Positions 44,313-53,758 of a DNA stretch of 64,000 nucleotides are shown here, in pieces; the first letter of the stretch is position 1, and every line of letters starts with the position of its first letter. The notes beneath the pieces were generated by a model, which ran no database searches, was not told where the DNA came from, and saw only the letters and a list, made by a program, of their open reading frames with translations. The position numbers were made by a program, and so were the translations under genes. The stretch is from Ignavibacteria bacterium (GTDB lineage: Bacteria > Bacteroidota > Ignavibacteria > Tepidaquicellales > Tepidaquicellaceae): positions 62,001 to 126,000 of the forward strand of contig JADJTX010000014.1 of NCBI GenBank assembly GCA_016710985.1. Reading direction: 5' to 3'.

Positions 44313-45917
44313 TTATTTAGGATCTAAAGTAATTACCGGTAAAATCATTTCATCCATCGATATTCCGCCGTGCTGAAAAGTATCGTTATATTTATCAAGA
44401 TATTTATGATAATCAGTCGGGTAAACAAAATAAAAATCTTCCTTGGCTATTATGTAATTCACAACTCCGTTTCGTTTTGGAAGTTTGAACTCTAAAGGAT
44501 TTCTCACGAATATGGCATGTCGCGAATCAGCTTTTACATTTCTTCCGCATTTGTACCTGAGATTAGTTGACGTATCCCTGTCCCCCATCGCCTTTACACC
44601 GTGAAGACACCGTATGCTTCCGTGATCTGTTGTTATTATAATTTTCACATCCTTCCTCGTCGAGAGCTGTCTCAGCATTCCGAAAAAAGAAGAGTGCTCA
44701 AACCAGGATTCTGTAAGTGAACGGTAAGCGGATTCATCCGGAGCAATTTCCTTTAATATAGGATTATCACTTCTTGAGTGTGCAATCATGTCCACAAAAT
44801 TTATTACAATAGCGTTGAGATGATTCTGAGTATATGACATGATCTTACTTTCAATTCCGCGCCCGAAATTTGAATCCATTATCTTGGTATATTTGACTTC
44901 ATTTCTTAATTTGATCCTTCTTCTTTCAAGAAGCTTCATGAGAAAATCTTTTTCATAGTTGTTCTTGCTGTTCTCATCATCGTCATTTTTCTTCCATAGC
45001 TCAGGATAATGCTGTTCTATCTCAGACGGAAATAATCCGGAGAAAATTGCGTTCCTGCTGTACGGTGTAGCAGTCGGCAATATTGAATAATGATAGTCTT
45101 TGCTGATCTTGAAGTATTCATAAAGATATTTCTCCATCACCATCCATTGATCCATTCTCATACAATCAATCACAAACAGGAATACCGACTTGTCGCTGCT
45201 CAATTCGGGAATTACAAATTTATCAACGATCTCATTTGAGAGAGTAGGTTTATCTGTCTTTGAGTTAACCCAGTTCAGATAATTTTTATCAACATACTTT
45301 GAAAACTCGGTATTACAGTCTCTTTTTTGTGTTAATATAGTTTCTTTCAATCCAAGGTTCGGATGTTCGTCGAGCTCAATTTCCCATTGAGTCATCTTCA
45401 GATGAATATCGATCCATTCCTGCCAGGTCGGACTTTCCATCATAGCCATCGAGATCTTATTGAACTCCTGTATGTAATCTTTTGATACCTGAGACCCGGT
45501 TAACTTTTTTGTTTCAAGCATTTTTTTACAGACGAGCAGAAGCTGTGTGGGATTTACAGGTTTGATAAGATAGTCCGAGATCTTATTTCCTATCGCATCT
45601 TCCATAAGGCTTTCGGTTTCATTCTTCGTAACCATTACTACAGGCAGGCTAGGCTTTAAATCCTTGATCTCCAAAAGCGTCTGCAGACCTCCCATTCCTG
45701 TCATCATCTCATCAAGAAAGACGAGATCAAAATCGTTATCTTTAATAAGGTTGACGCCGTCTTCACCGTTTGTCGCTTCCTTCACATTATAGCCCTTTTG
45801 CTTGAGGAACATAATATTTGATTTGAGGGACTCAATTTCATCATCTACCCAAAGTATATTATTCTTTTCTTTGAATCCGTTGAGTACGTCTGAACTACTT
45901 TGCGTTTTATTTTGCAT
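44313..45917 (-). CDS. porX: PorX-type response regulator with PglZ phosphatase domain (T9SS regulator)
   Basis: 534 residues. An N-terminal receiver domain (about 20-140) has phospho-acceptor D69 (LVFLDEMM), DD25-26 and K118 (LIKPVNP). The C-terminal PglZ domain (about 235-530) is of the alkaline-phosphatase superfamily: FLFVIDCMRMDQW near 250, PTATPYSRNAIFSGLFPSE near 287 (Thr nucleophile) and ITTDHGSI near 425. This two-domain layout is PorX, which with PorY controls T9SS genes in Porphyromonas and Flavobacterium. It fits the T9SS cargo genes at 23-27 kb. tsaE follows directly. Confidence 0.93.
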   Translation of the reverse strand: MQNKTQSSSDVLNGFKEKNNILWVDDEIESLKSNIMFLKQKGYNVKEATNGEDGVNLIKDNDFDLVFLDEMMTGMGGLQTLLEIKDLKPSLPVVMVTKNETESLMEDAIGNKISDYLIKPVNPTQLLLVCKKMLETKKLTGSQVSKDYIQEFNKISMAMMESPTWQEWIDIHLKMTQWEIELDEHPNLGLKETILTQKRDCNTEFSKYVDKNYLNWVNSKTDKPTLSNEIVDKFVIPELSSDKSVFLFVIDCMRMDQWMVMEKYLYEYFKISKDYHYSILPTATPYSRNAIFSGLFPSEIEQHYPELWKKNDDDENSKNNYEKDFLMKLLERRRIKLRNEVKYTKIMDSNFGRGIESKIMSYTQNHLNAIVINFVDMIAHSRSDNPILKEIAPDESAYRSLTESWFEHSSFFGMLRQLSTRKDVKIIITTDHGSIRCLHGVKAMGDRDTSTNLRYKCGRNVKADSRHAIFVRNPLEFKLPKRNGVVNYIIAKEDFYFVYPTDYHKYLDKYNDTFQHGGISMDEMILPVITLDPK

Positions 45918-46230
45918 TTCGGTTTCCTTTCGCTTTTTACTCTTTGTTTAAAATAGAAAAAGTAAAATGTCAGTCATGTTTTCTAAATTAATTATTTTAT
46001 GAATTCTGTTTTGAATTTAGCTATTTAATAAATCTATTAAAAGTCATTCAATTGTTTAAAGCCGGATCTCTGTAATTAGTTGATAGCTGAGCTTAGATGT
46101 AAAAAAGTAGAGAAAGTTTAAATAGGTAAGAATTTAATTTTAGAATTCTGACTGGGTATACTCGATAAGTTGTAAAAAGTTATTAAACGATTAAAACGAT
46201 GGCATCGTGCTTTTTGATGCAATCAATGAA

Positions 46231-46362
46231 TCAACAGTTTTGGCATTGAGATTCAGGACACAATCCTAAATTTAATTCAACAGATCCGGATTGATTTTTA
46301 GAATGTTCGTTTTGCTCACATCCGATAATAAAGGCAAAGACAATTATAAATGTAAATTTCAT
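46231..46362 (-). CDS. Tiny Cys-rich lipoprotein candidate
   Basis: A 43-residue ORF with an ATG at 46360-46362. MKFTFIIVFAFIIGC is a short lipoprotein signal with the lipobox cysteine at residue 15. The mature part is 29 residues long and ends CPESQCQNC, giving three close cysteines. It lies upstream of the histidine kinase end in an otherwise empty gap of about 550 bp. It may be a real small lipoprotein, perhaps metal- or redox-active, or the leftover start of a longer gene. The signal peptide is convincing; function is not. Confidence 0.5.
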   Translation of the reverse strand: MKFTFIIVFAFIIGCEQNEHSKNQSGSVELNLGLCPESQCQNC

Positions 46363-46403
46363 AATTATAATAATTAATACTCGCGCGATTAGATTAGAAC
46401 TTA

Positions 46404-46472
46404 TTAATTACTCATTACTCATTACTCATTACCCAATACCCAATACTCAATACCCAATACTCAATACTTTCA
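46404..46472. repeat. Tandem heptamer array (ACTCATT, ACCCAAT, ACTCAAT)
   Basis: Three ACTCATT units followed by alternating ACCCAAT and ACTCAAT units, all 7 bp. It ends at the stop of the histidine kinase gene (46473). The rest of 45918-46403 holds only the small Cys-rich ORF. Confidence 0.92.
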
Positions 46473-48299
46473 TTAAACCGGCAATTTAAACACAAACTCA
46501 CTTCCCTTCCCGTACTCACTCGCCGCATAGATATCGCCTTTATGCGCTTCAATAAATTCCTTTGCGATGGCAAGCCCGAGCCCGACTCCTTTGTACTGGC
46601 TTTCCAGGTTGGCTTTGTTTACCTGTACGAACTTCTGAAAGATCTTACCAATATATTCCGGCTTGATCCCGACACCATTATCTTTGACTGAAAATTTAAT
46701 AAAATTATTTTCCCTGCTTACTGTAAATTTTATTTCTCCTCCCTGCTTCGAATATCTCACAGCATTATTCAGCAAATTAATTATCACCCAAGCAATTTTA
46801 TTCACATCGAGTTTTAATTTTGGAAGATCCTGTTCAACTTTCAGATCAAACTTAATCTTATTTTGTTCAAACTGCATGAGCATCGGAGTCACAGAAGCAT
46901 CTCTTATTTCATCAACGGTTACTTCCTGATATTTATATATCTCGCCTCCGGCTTCCAGCTTCGAAAGATTAAGCAGCTCATTTACCATTTTCAGTAACCG
47001 CTTCACTTCCTCTTTCATCGCAGATGTTAGTCTTTTTTGTTCTTTATTAAGTTCACCGACTCTCGGGTCTTGTATCAATCTCAGACTCATGTTCATTGCA
47101 GCCAGCGGAGTCTTCAGCTCGTGAGAGACAGTCGCTATGAATCCGCTTTTAATTTCATCGAGTTCTTTAAATCCTGTTACATTCTTTAATGCAATGATTA
47201 TCCCAATTGTCTTGCCGTTTGCATCAGTTATGTTGGTATAATCCTTTAAGAAAAACTCCTCCTTATCATTAAAAACTATTCTTAGATAGTTATTACTGTT
47301 TTCTGAATCCTCACTTTTCTTTTGTTCCCTGCTATCTGTGATATTCTTTAAGAGGTTATTTTTCTCTGCAATTTTATCAACATTTCTTCCGGTAAGATCA
47401 GATTTGGTCATTCCAAGTAATTTTAAGCTGACCTTGTTTGCAAGTATCACTTCATTGTTTTCATCAAGCACTATGATAGCATCCCTCATATTCTCTACTA
47501 TTGCTTCCGCTCTTTTCTTTTCAATGATCAGCTTATCAACGTTTGACTTTTCATACTCATCAAGCTTCTCAGCCATTCTATTGAATGAACGGGCTAGAAT
47601 ACCAACTTCATTATTGGATTTTACCTCTATTCTTTCTGTGTATTTCTTTTGAGAGATTGCTTCAACTTTCTCTGTGAGTTCTGATATAGGCTTAATAACT
47701 GCAGACGGAACCTTCGAAATGATCACTGTCACAAACAACAGTGATAATCCGGCAATGAGCATCATATATATTTCAATGTCTCTTGAGATTCCTTTGGAAA
47801 TTTCACTCTTGCTGAGCATTGCGAGTTCATTAAGTTTTAAAAGTTCGTAACATGATGATTTAACATTATTATAATCAGGAATTAATTCATTGATGTATTT
47901 AAAATCGGAAATTGACGGGTCTGTTAATTCTATTTTAGATACATACTGTTCGAATTGCTTTCTTATGATCTTTAATAACTCTTCTTCACCCTGTTCAGTG
48001 ATATTCCCTTCACATACAAACAAATACTTAATAAAATTATTTTTTGCTTCTGAATATTCTTTTCGTGAAGTTTCTTTTTCTATCTTATGCTTTGATAAAA
48101 GTATTGCCTGTGAATTATCAATCACATCAAGATTGTCTATCATTCTGTTGACCGACTCTATTGATAAATAATTGTCCTTTAGTATTTTGTCAGAAGCTAT
48201 ATTCAGCCGCTCGATAAAAACAATACTGAAAGCACTCAGGGCGACTATGATCGCCGCCATTAAGATGTAGCCCCCGAAAATTAATGTTTTAAGTTTCAT
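46473..48299 (-). CDS. Kdp-linked membrane histidine kinase (HAMP-PAS-HisKA-HATPase)
   Basis: 608 residues. A membrane helix at 7-29, a periplasmic helical domain (30-175), a second membrane helix (about 178-197), HAMP (about 198-255), PAS (about 265-385), HisKA with SHELKTPLAAMNMSL near 393, and HATPase_c with NLLNNAVRYSKQGG (N box), DNGVGIKPEYIG, and GVGLGLAIAKEFIEAHKG. It lies 3 bp after the short KdpD gene. In this phylum KdpD is split: the sensor domains are in KdpD and the kinase is in this protein. The likely partner is the sigma-54 regulator at 57756, whose gene starts upstream of kdp. Confidence 0.92.
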   Translation of the reverse strand: MKLKTLIFGGYILMAAIIVALSAFSIVFIERLNIASDKILKDNYLSIESVNRMIDNLDVIDNSQAILLSKHKIEKETSRKEYSEAKNNFIKYLFVCEGNITEQGEEELLKIIRKQFEQYVSKIELTDPSISDFKYINELIPDYNNVKSSCYELLKLNELAMLSKSEISKGISRDIEIYMMLIAGLSLLFVTVIISKVPSAVIKPISELTEKVEAISQKKYTERIEVKSNNEVGILARSFNRMAEKLDEYEKSNVDKLIIEKKRAEAIVENMRDAIIVLDENNEVILANKVSLKLLGMTKSDLTGRNVDKIAEKNNLLKNITDSREQKKSEDSENSNNYLRIVFNDKEEFFLKDYTNITDANGKTIGIIIALKNVTGFKELDEIKSGFIATVSHELKTPLAAMNMSLRLIQDPRVGELNKEQKRLTSAMKEEVKRLLKMVNELLNLSKLEAGGEIYKYQEVTVDEIRDASVTPMLMQFEQNKIKFDLKVEQDLPKLKLDVNKIAWVIINLLNNAVRYSKQGGEIKFTVSRENNFIKFSVKDNGVGIKPEYIGKIFQKFVQVNKANLESQYKGVGLGLAIAKEFIEAHKGDIYAASEYGKGSEFVFKLPV

Positions 48300-48302
48300 T
48301 CT

Positions 48303-49209
48303 TTAAGTAATAATTTCAAGATCGCAGTCGGTATCTTTCAAAGCATCAATGAGTTTGTTAACAATGTTTCCTCTAATAATTTTTTTTAGTGAAAATGTTT
48401 TATCAGGTCTTCCAACGACTATCTTTGTAATTTCTTTTTCAGCTGAGTATTTAACTATGCCTTCTACAATTGTATTGGCTTTTATTTTATCGGAAACACC
48501 TCCAAGCTCGGTTGCCATTTTAAAATTGTTAATGAGATGTCTCTGTAATGCAAGATCCATATTCTCAAACGGTTCGCCCGGAGTTTCAACATATAAAACA
48601 TACCAGTACGAATCCAGCCTGTCTGCGATCCTGAAGCTCTGTCTGATGATCTTTTCATTTTGTTTGTGATCATTACCAATGCAGACAAGTATCTTTTTTC
48701 TGTCCGGGATGGTTTCCTTTACTTCAACTCCGGTTATTTCCTGCACAACTCTGTTTAAACTTTCTATGTGCTGAATGTTCAATGCGCTGATTACATTTAT
48801 TCCATTGTATAACAGTTCTTCTACATCCTGATATCTTTTTTCATGCCTGGATCCCGGAACATTCGTGTGCGCAAGTTCATCAATTATCACAACTTCAGGT
48901 CTGAGCTTCAGTACAAGATCTATATCAAGCTCCTCAAGTTCTTTACCCTTATAGTAAATTATTTTTCTGGGAATCATTGGAAGACCTTCGATAAGTTTGT
49001 GAGTTTCTTCCCTGCCGTGGGTTTCAATATAACCTACTAATATGTCAATATTATTTTTTATTAGCTCGTGTGCTTCAAGCAGCATACGATATGATTTTCC
49101 CACACCTGCGGCAAGTCCGATGTAAATTTTAAATTTTCCGTTTCTCGATTTTTTGATCAGCTCAAGAAACTTCTCAGCATCAGGATTGATATTTTTTATC
49201 TTCTGTCAT
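48303..49209 (-). CDS. kdpD: Short KdpD (KdpD domain + UspA domain), N-terminal frameshift
   Basis: Residues after the frameshift give the KdpD P-loop GLAAGVGKSYRM, then RPEVVIIDELAHTNVPGSRHEKRYQDVEELL, and a UspA-like domain from about residue 155 of the downstream ORF (KILVCIGNDHKQNEKIIRQSF). The protein ends after UspA, without membrane helices or kinase, as in the split KdpD of Bacteroidetes. The ORF starting inside YRM (49103) cannot be complete. Removing one A from the run at 49192-49197 (T6 on the plus strand) joins the upstream ATG (49207-49209) as MTEDKNINPDAEKFLELIKK to the P-loop. It is 3 bp before the kinase gene. Confidence 0.85.
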
Positions 49210-49362
49210 ATAAAATGCACTTTTATAAAATACCTAAGAACATTATCAATTTTAATACAAAATTTTTCATTCTAATACCAAAATTCTCTCCCCCGGTAAA
49301 TTATATTTCAGCCTTTAAATCTATCCGATGTATCAGTATTATACAGCCGGCTTTATTAAGTT

Positions 49363-49398
49363 AAAAATGCTCTTAGCTAAAAAGTTAGCAAGAGCATT
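49363..49398 (-). terminator. Hairpin with T-run between the kdp porin and kdpD
   Basis: On the minus strand AATGCTCTTGCTAA pairs with TTAGCTAAGAGCATT (one bulge), followed by TTTT. It would end or attenuate the structural kdp genes before the sensor genes kdpD and kinase. Confidence 0.8.
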
Positions 49399-49427
49399 AT
49401 TAATTCTCATGATTATTCGGGCTGCGG

Positions 49428-50575
49428 TCAGAAAGTCACCCCGCTTCTCAGAATATATTCCCACCGGAAATCTCGCGGACCTTTTACTACATTAAAAATT
49501 TTCAGGTCATCCGGATTTTTTAAATACCTTGTCTCAATTCTTATATATGTATTAGTAATGGGTTTGTGTTCAATACCGAGAGATATTCCGCTCGACTGAA
49601 GTCCTGTCATAACGGTGTCTGTATTAATATAAGTACCGGACATAATACCGTTTTCATCCTGGTAAGTTTCAGCCCGCAGCATTGCAGAGAATTTCGGAGT
49701 AAATTTATATCTGAATGATAACAATCCGCTATACATGTTAGCAGTGTTCAATGAATCCGATAAATCTGATTTTTGCTGCACGCAAAAGTCTGCTCCTAAT
49801 AATATGTCAATTTTTTTTGCAGGAGAATACTTGACAACGAGATTATTATAAACTCTCGTTTTGCCCTGACTTCCCGCCGGCTGCTCATTTCCGGAAATGT
49901 TGTTGTAAATTATTTCTAAATTATTTTGCGGCTTCACTCCAAACTGCATGCCGCCTGATAAGTTTTTGTTATTGTCTGCAAAAACATTATAACCATTCAA
50001 TAAATATAATGAACCATATACCTGATCGGAAAAAGTATAAGAAGCTTTTATTCCGCTCTGGTAAAACGGCTCATAATAAGTCGCTAGTGCAAGCGAAGCA
50101 AAATAGTTGTTGATTGAGATTATTCCTTCAGCTCCGATGTGAGGAAGGAAATATCATATATCGAACCAGAAATTTTTGCCGGCTGGAATCCGATGTTTGC
50201 TTCCTGAATGTACTGAAGATATTGATTCGGAGACTGCGGCCAATTGTAATAAGGAATATCACCGAACTGCAGTGTAGCAACTCCCCTGACTTTTGATGCT
50301 GAATACGTTCCCGTAATCTGTACAAGATTAATTCTAAACTGATCCCGTATGGGTGCCACAGCAGAAAATTGCCGGAGTGAGCTTCCGTTGTCATCGTTAT
50401 CATATGCATAGTATGCATCTACATAACCGGTGACCTTGAAATTAGACTCTCCCTGTGCCATCACCAATGAATTCAATAATACAGTAACAATGATGGAACC
50501 TAATATAATTATGTTTTTCTCTGATCTGTTTCTTTTAAAGTTTTTCATGTTGGTATTTTTTACAATTGTTGTCAT
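49428..50575 (-). CDS. Kdp-operon outer-membrane porin-like protein, frameshifted
   Basis: Two frames make one protein. 50575-50120 gives a signal peptide (ending LVMAQG) and the first strands (VTGYVDAYYAYDNDDNG ... RINLVQITGTY). The other frame, from about 50150 to 49428, continues SHIGAEGIISINNYFASLAL, YYEPFYQSGIKASYTFSDQV and finishes with FRWEYILRSGVTF. The join is around 50137-50150; a single-base change restores it. An outer-membrane barrel of this kind is often found inside kdp operons of Bacteroidetes and may carry ions across the outer membrane. That role is inference. Confidence 0.78.
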
Positions 50576-50603
50576 ATAAAGAAATTAAAATAAATAGATT
50601 TGT

Positions 50604-50834
50604 TTAATAAAATATTTTGTATAGAATTGACATAATTATTATAGCAATAATCATGACAAGTATCGGAAACAGCATAAAAAAATTTTCCATTTGCCTGTAC
50701 TTCTTCTCACTGATCTCACTTTGTTCAACAGGATTATTCTCAATCCCGGAGTGAAAATTACTCGCATTTCCGGAATCAGATTCTTTTTTAAATTTTGAGC
50801 CGTTGTATAATTCCAATGTGAATATTGTAAGCAT
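50604..50834 (-). CDS. Small single-helix membrane protein in the kdp operon
   Basis: 76 residues from the ATG at 50832-50834, preferred because GGAG lies 7 bp upstream. A polar N-terminus (to about 45) is followed by one membrane helix (FFMLFPILVMIIAIIIMSILY). An alternative start at 50867 lacks a ribosome site. It sits between kdpC and the porin. I do not recognise the family, and it may be specific to this lineage. Confidence 0.55.
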   Translation of the reverse strand: MLTIFTLELYNGSKFKKESDSGNASNFHSGIENNPVEQSEISEKKYRQMENFFMLFPILVMIIAIIIMSILYKIFY

Positions 50835-50902
50835 GTTACTACTCCAGTGATGATAGATGTGACACACTTAAACAAGTGTTGCACATCTGCCTTAGTTAAA
50901 AA

Positions 50903-51466
50903 TTATTTCAAATTATCTAATGCTAAGTTCAGCTTCAGAACATTTACTTTTTCAATTCCTAAAAATCCAAGATCCTTTTTTTCAATATTGTCTCTTACCA
51001 ATTCCTTCAATTTGTCTTCATCAATATTTCTCACATTTGCAATTCTCGGAATCTGAATATATGCTGCATCGGGAGTAATATTCGGATCAATTCCGCTTCC
51101 CGATGCCGTGACTAATTCAGACGGAACGTCCTCTCTTTTTATATCCGGGTTATGCACAAGAAAAGTGTCTATTCTTTCCTGAACCTGTGCAAGATATTCC
51201 GGATTCGTAGGTCCTTTATTTGATCCGCCTGTTGATGCGGCATTGTAATCAACTGCAGAAGGTCTTCCGTTGAAATAATTATCTTCTGTAAAGCTTTGCC
51301 CGATGTTCTCAAACCCGACCACTCTTTCTTTTACAATGACAGGAGATCCAATGGATTTCTCAGGCATTATCTGAGCAATAGCAAAAATTATAAGCGGATA
51401 AGCAAATCCGAACATTAGAATAGTCATCACAGAAAGTATTAAAGCCGGTTTTAAATTCTTAATCAT
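50903..51466 (-). CDS. kdpC: Potassium-transporting ATPase subunit KdpC
   Basis: 187 residues. One membrane helix (about 10-32) is followed by the KdpC signatures: GSPVIVKERVVGFENIGQSF near 42, YFNGRPSAVDYNAASTGGSN near 64-83, and VTASGSGIDPNITPDAAYIQIPRIA near 119-143. It stabilises the KdpFABC complex and raises ATP affinity. It follows kdpB by about 90 bp. Normal length. Confidence 0.96.
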   Translation of the reverse strand: MIKNLKPALILSVMTILMFGFAYPLIIFAIAQIMPEKSIGSPVIVKERVVGFENIGQSFTEDNYFNGRPSAVDYNAASTGGSNKGPTNPEYLAQVQERIDTFLVHNPDIKREDVPSELVTASGSGIDPNITPDAAYIQIPRIANVRNIDEDKLKELVRDNIEKKDLGFLGIEKVNVLKLNLALDNLK

Positions 51467-51555
51467 GATTTATTTTCGTTAAATTACTTTTTCAACACAG
51501 AAACCAGAGGCACATAGAATAAAAAAAATTTTCGTTCTCCCTCTTTGTCTCAGTG

Positions 51556-53610
51556 TTAAACAATTTTTAATAAAGTTAATATTACATCTATAATTTTTAT
51601 TCCTATAAACGGTACTATCACTCCTCCTAGTCCGTAGATCAATAAATTTCTTGTCAGTAACTTTTCAGCTCCGATCGGTTTGTAAGCAACTCCTTTTAAT
51701 GCAAGCGGAATCAATAAAGGAATCAATATTGCGTTAAAGATCACAGCCGATAAGATCGCTGACTGCGGGCTGGTTAAGTTCATAATGTTAAGCGCCTGAA
51801 GCTGCGGTATCGAAGCAATGAACAATGCAGGGACAATTGCAAAATACTTTGCGACATCATTTGCTATAGAGAAAGTTGTGATCGCCCCGCGTGTGATCAA
51901 AAGCTGCTTGCCTATTTCAACTATCTCAATGAGCTTAGTGGGATCATTATCAAGATCCACCATGTTCCCGGCTTCCTTTGCTGCCTGAGTTCCTGAGTTC
52001 ATCGAAACACCGACATCAGCCTGAGCAAGCGCCGGCGCATCATTTGTCCCGTCACCCATCATTGCTACAAGTTTTCCGCTGTTCTGTTCTTTAATAATGT
52101 ACTGCATTTTATCTTCGGGTTTTGCTTCAGCAATGTAGTCATCAACTCCGGCAACGTTCGCAATGAACTTAGCTGTCAAAGGATTATCGCCAGTAACCAT
52201 TACTGTTTTAACTCCCATTTTTCTGAGTCGCTGAAATCTTTCCTGAATACCTGTCTTAATAATATCTTCAAGCTGAATCACACCTGCTGCCTTTCCATTG
52301 ACCGATACTGCAAGCGGAGTTCCGCCGTCTTCCGCAATCTTGTTTATTATAGACTGCATATTAGACGGGACTTCATTTTTATTATCAATTACTAACTTCT
52401 TTATGACATCGAATGCTCCCTTTCTCACTTCAGTCCCATCCTTCAGATCAATACCGCTCATCCTTGTCTGCGCAGTAAATTTAAAAAACCTCTCATTTGA
52501 ATACGATGTCTGATCTACTTCCACTCCCTTCTTCTTCGCAAGCTCTATTATAGACTTTCCTTCAGGTGTTTCATCTGCAAGCGAACTCATGGCGCAATAT
52601 TTTATGAATGTATTGTCATCCATTCCATTCACATTGAAAAAGTTTGTAGCTTTGCGGTTTCCAATTGTAATCGTTCCTGTCTTATCTAAAAGAAGTGTAT
52701 CAATGTCACCGGCGGTCTCAACAGCCTTGCCGGATTTTGAAATTACATTTGCACGTAATGCTCTGTCCATTCCTGCAATACCGATCGCTGAAAGCAAGCC
52801 TCCTATCGTAGTAGGAATTAAGCAAACAAATAAAGCAACAAGTGAAGCTATTGCAATTGGTGTATTAGCATATCTTCCGAAAGGTTCGAGTGCAACCGTT
52901 ACAATAAGGAACATTATTGTCAGACCCGATAATAAAATTATCAAAGCAATTTCGTTCGGAGACTTTTGTCTTGAAGCCCCTTCGACAAGCATTATCATCT
53001 TGTCAAGGAATGATTCACCTTTTTCTATTGTAATTAAAACTTTGATCTGATCCGACAGGACTTTGGTACCCCCCGTAACTCCTGATTTGTCACCCCCGGC
53101 TTCTCTTATAACCGGCGCCGATTCCCCCGTGATCGCAGATTCATCTATCGTTGCTATACCTTCTATGATCTCACCGTCTGAAGGTATTATCTCTCCTTCC
53201 TTTACTAAAATTATGTCACCCTTCTTCAAATCAGACGACATTATTTTTTTGATATTTCCTCCATTAATGAGGAGATTAGCCGGCGTATCCTGCCTTGTTT
53301 TCCTTAATGATTCAGCCTGCGCTTTTCCTCTTGCTTCAGCTATAGCTTCGGCAAAGTTTGCAAACAGCAGGGTAATGAACAGTATCAACGTGATAAGGAA
53401 ATTATACAAAAAACTTCCCTGCAGTGCATCCGGTCTGAATGCCAGCATTATAGTCAGAACTATCATGATCACTGTTCCTACTTCGACAGTAAACATTACC
53501 GGATTCTTTATCATGATCCGCGGATCGAGCTTTTTAAATGAATCAATAAAAGCAGTTTGAATCAGCTCCTTTTGAAATAACTTATTTTCAGTTCTTAAAT
53601 GCTTAGACAT
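51556..53610 (-). CDS. kdpB: Potassium-transporting ATPase ATP-binding subunit KdpB
   Basis: 684 residues, a P-type ATPase. TGES (161-164) in the actuator, IPTTIGGLLSAIG near 265 in the membrane, DKTGT with phospho-acceptor D309, and MVTGDNPLTAKFIA and GDGTNDAPALAQADVGVSMN in the P domain are intact. It hydrolyses ATP to drive K+ uptake by KdpA at low external potassium. An 8- to 9-bp tandem array separates it from kdpA. Confidence 0.97.
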   Translation of the reverse strand: MSKHLRTENKLFQKELIQTAFIDSFKKLDPRIMIKNPVMFTVEVGTVIMIVLTIMLAFRPDALQGSFLYNFLITLILFITLLFANFAEAIAEARGKAQAESLRKTRQDTPANLLINGGNIKKIMSSDLKKGDIILVKEGEIIPSDGEIIEGIATIDESAITGESAPVIREAGGDKSGVTGGTKVLSDQIKVLITIEKGESFLDKMIMLVEGASRQKSPNEIALIILLSGLTIMFLIVTVALEPFGRYANTPIAIASLVALFVCLIPTTIGGLLSAIGIAGMDRALRANVISKSGKAVETAGDIDTLLLDKTGTITIGNRKATNFFNVNGMDDNTFIKYCAMSSLADETPEGKSIIELAKKKGVEVDQTSYSNERFFKFTAQTRMSGIDLKDGTEVRKGAFDVIKKLVIDNKNEVPSNMQSIINKIAEDGGTPLAVSVNGKAAGVIQLEDIIKTGIQERFQRLRKMGVKTVMVTGDNPLTAKFIANVAGVDDYIAEAKPEDKMQYIIKEQNSGKLVAMMGDGTNDAPALAQADVGVSMNSGTQAAKEAGNMVDLDNDPTKLIEIVEIGKQLLITRGAITTFSIANDVAKYFAIVPALFIASIPQLQALNIMNLTSPQSAILSAVIFNAILIPLLIPLALKGVAYKPIGAEKLLTRNLLIYGLGGVIVPFIGIKIIDVILTLLKIV

Positions 53611-53635
53611 ATTATTTAAAATTTATAATTTTATA

Positions 53636-53757
53636 ACTTTACTGGTTTATTGGTTAGACGCGAAACTTCTTAAAACTAACGAATTTTACCAATTATCTAG
53701 TTAACCAATCAACCTCTCAACCAATCAACTAATCAACTAATTAACCGATCAAATAAA
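53636..53757. repeat. Tandem 8-9 bp arrays (AACCAATC/AACTAATC type)
   Basis: Units of the kind CAACCAAT and CAACTAAT fill the gap between kdpA and kdpB, ending 2 bp from the kdpA stop. The left part has the inverse kind (GGTTTATTGGTTAG). Confidence 0.8.
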
Positions 53758-53758
53758 C

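Noticed and set aside
53063..53560. Plus-strand 165-codon ORF inside kdpB
   Set aside because: Lies entirely opposite the conserved kdpB sequence and has no family features.
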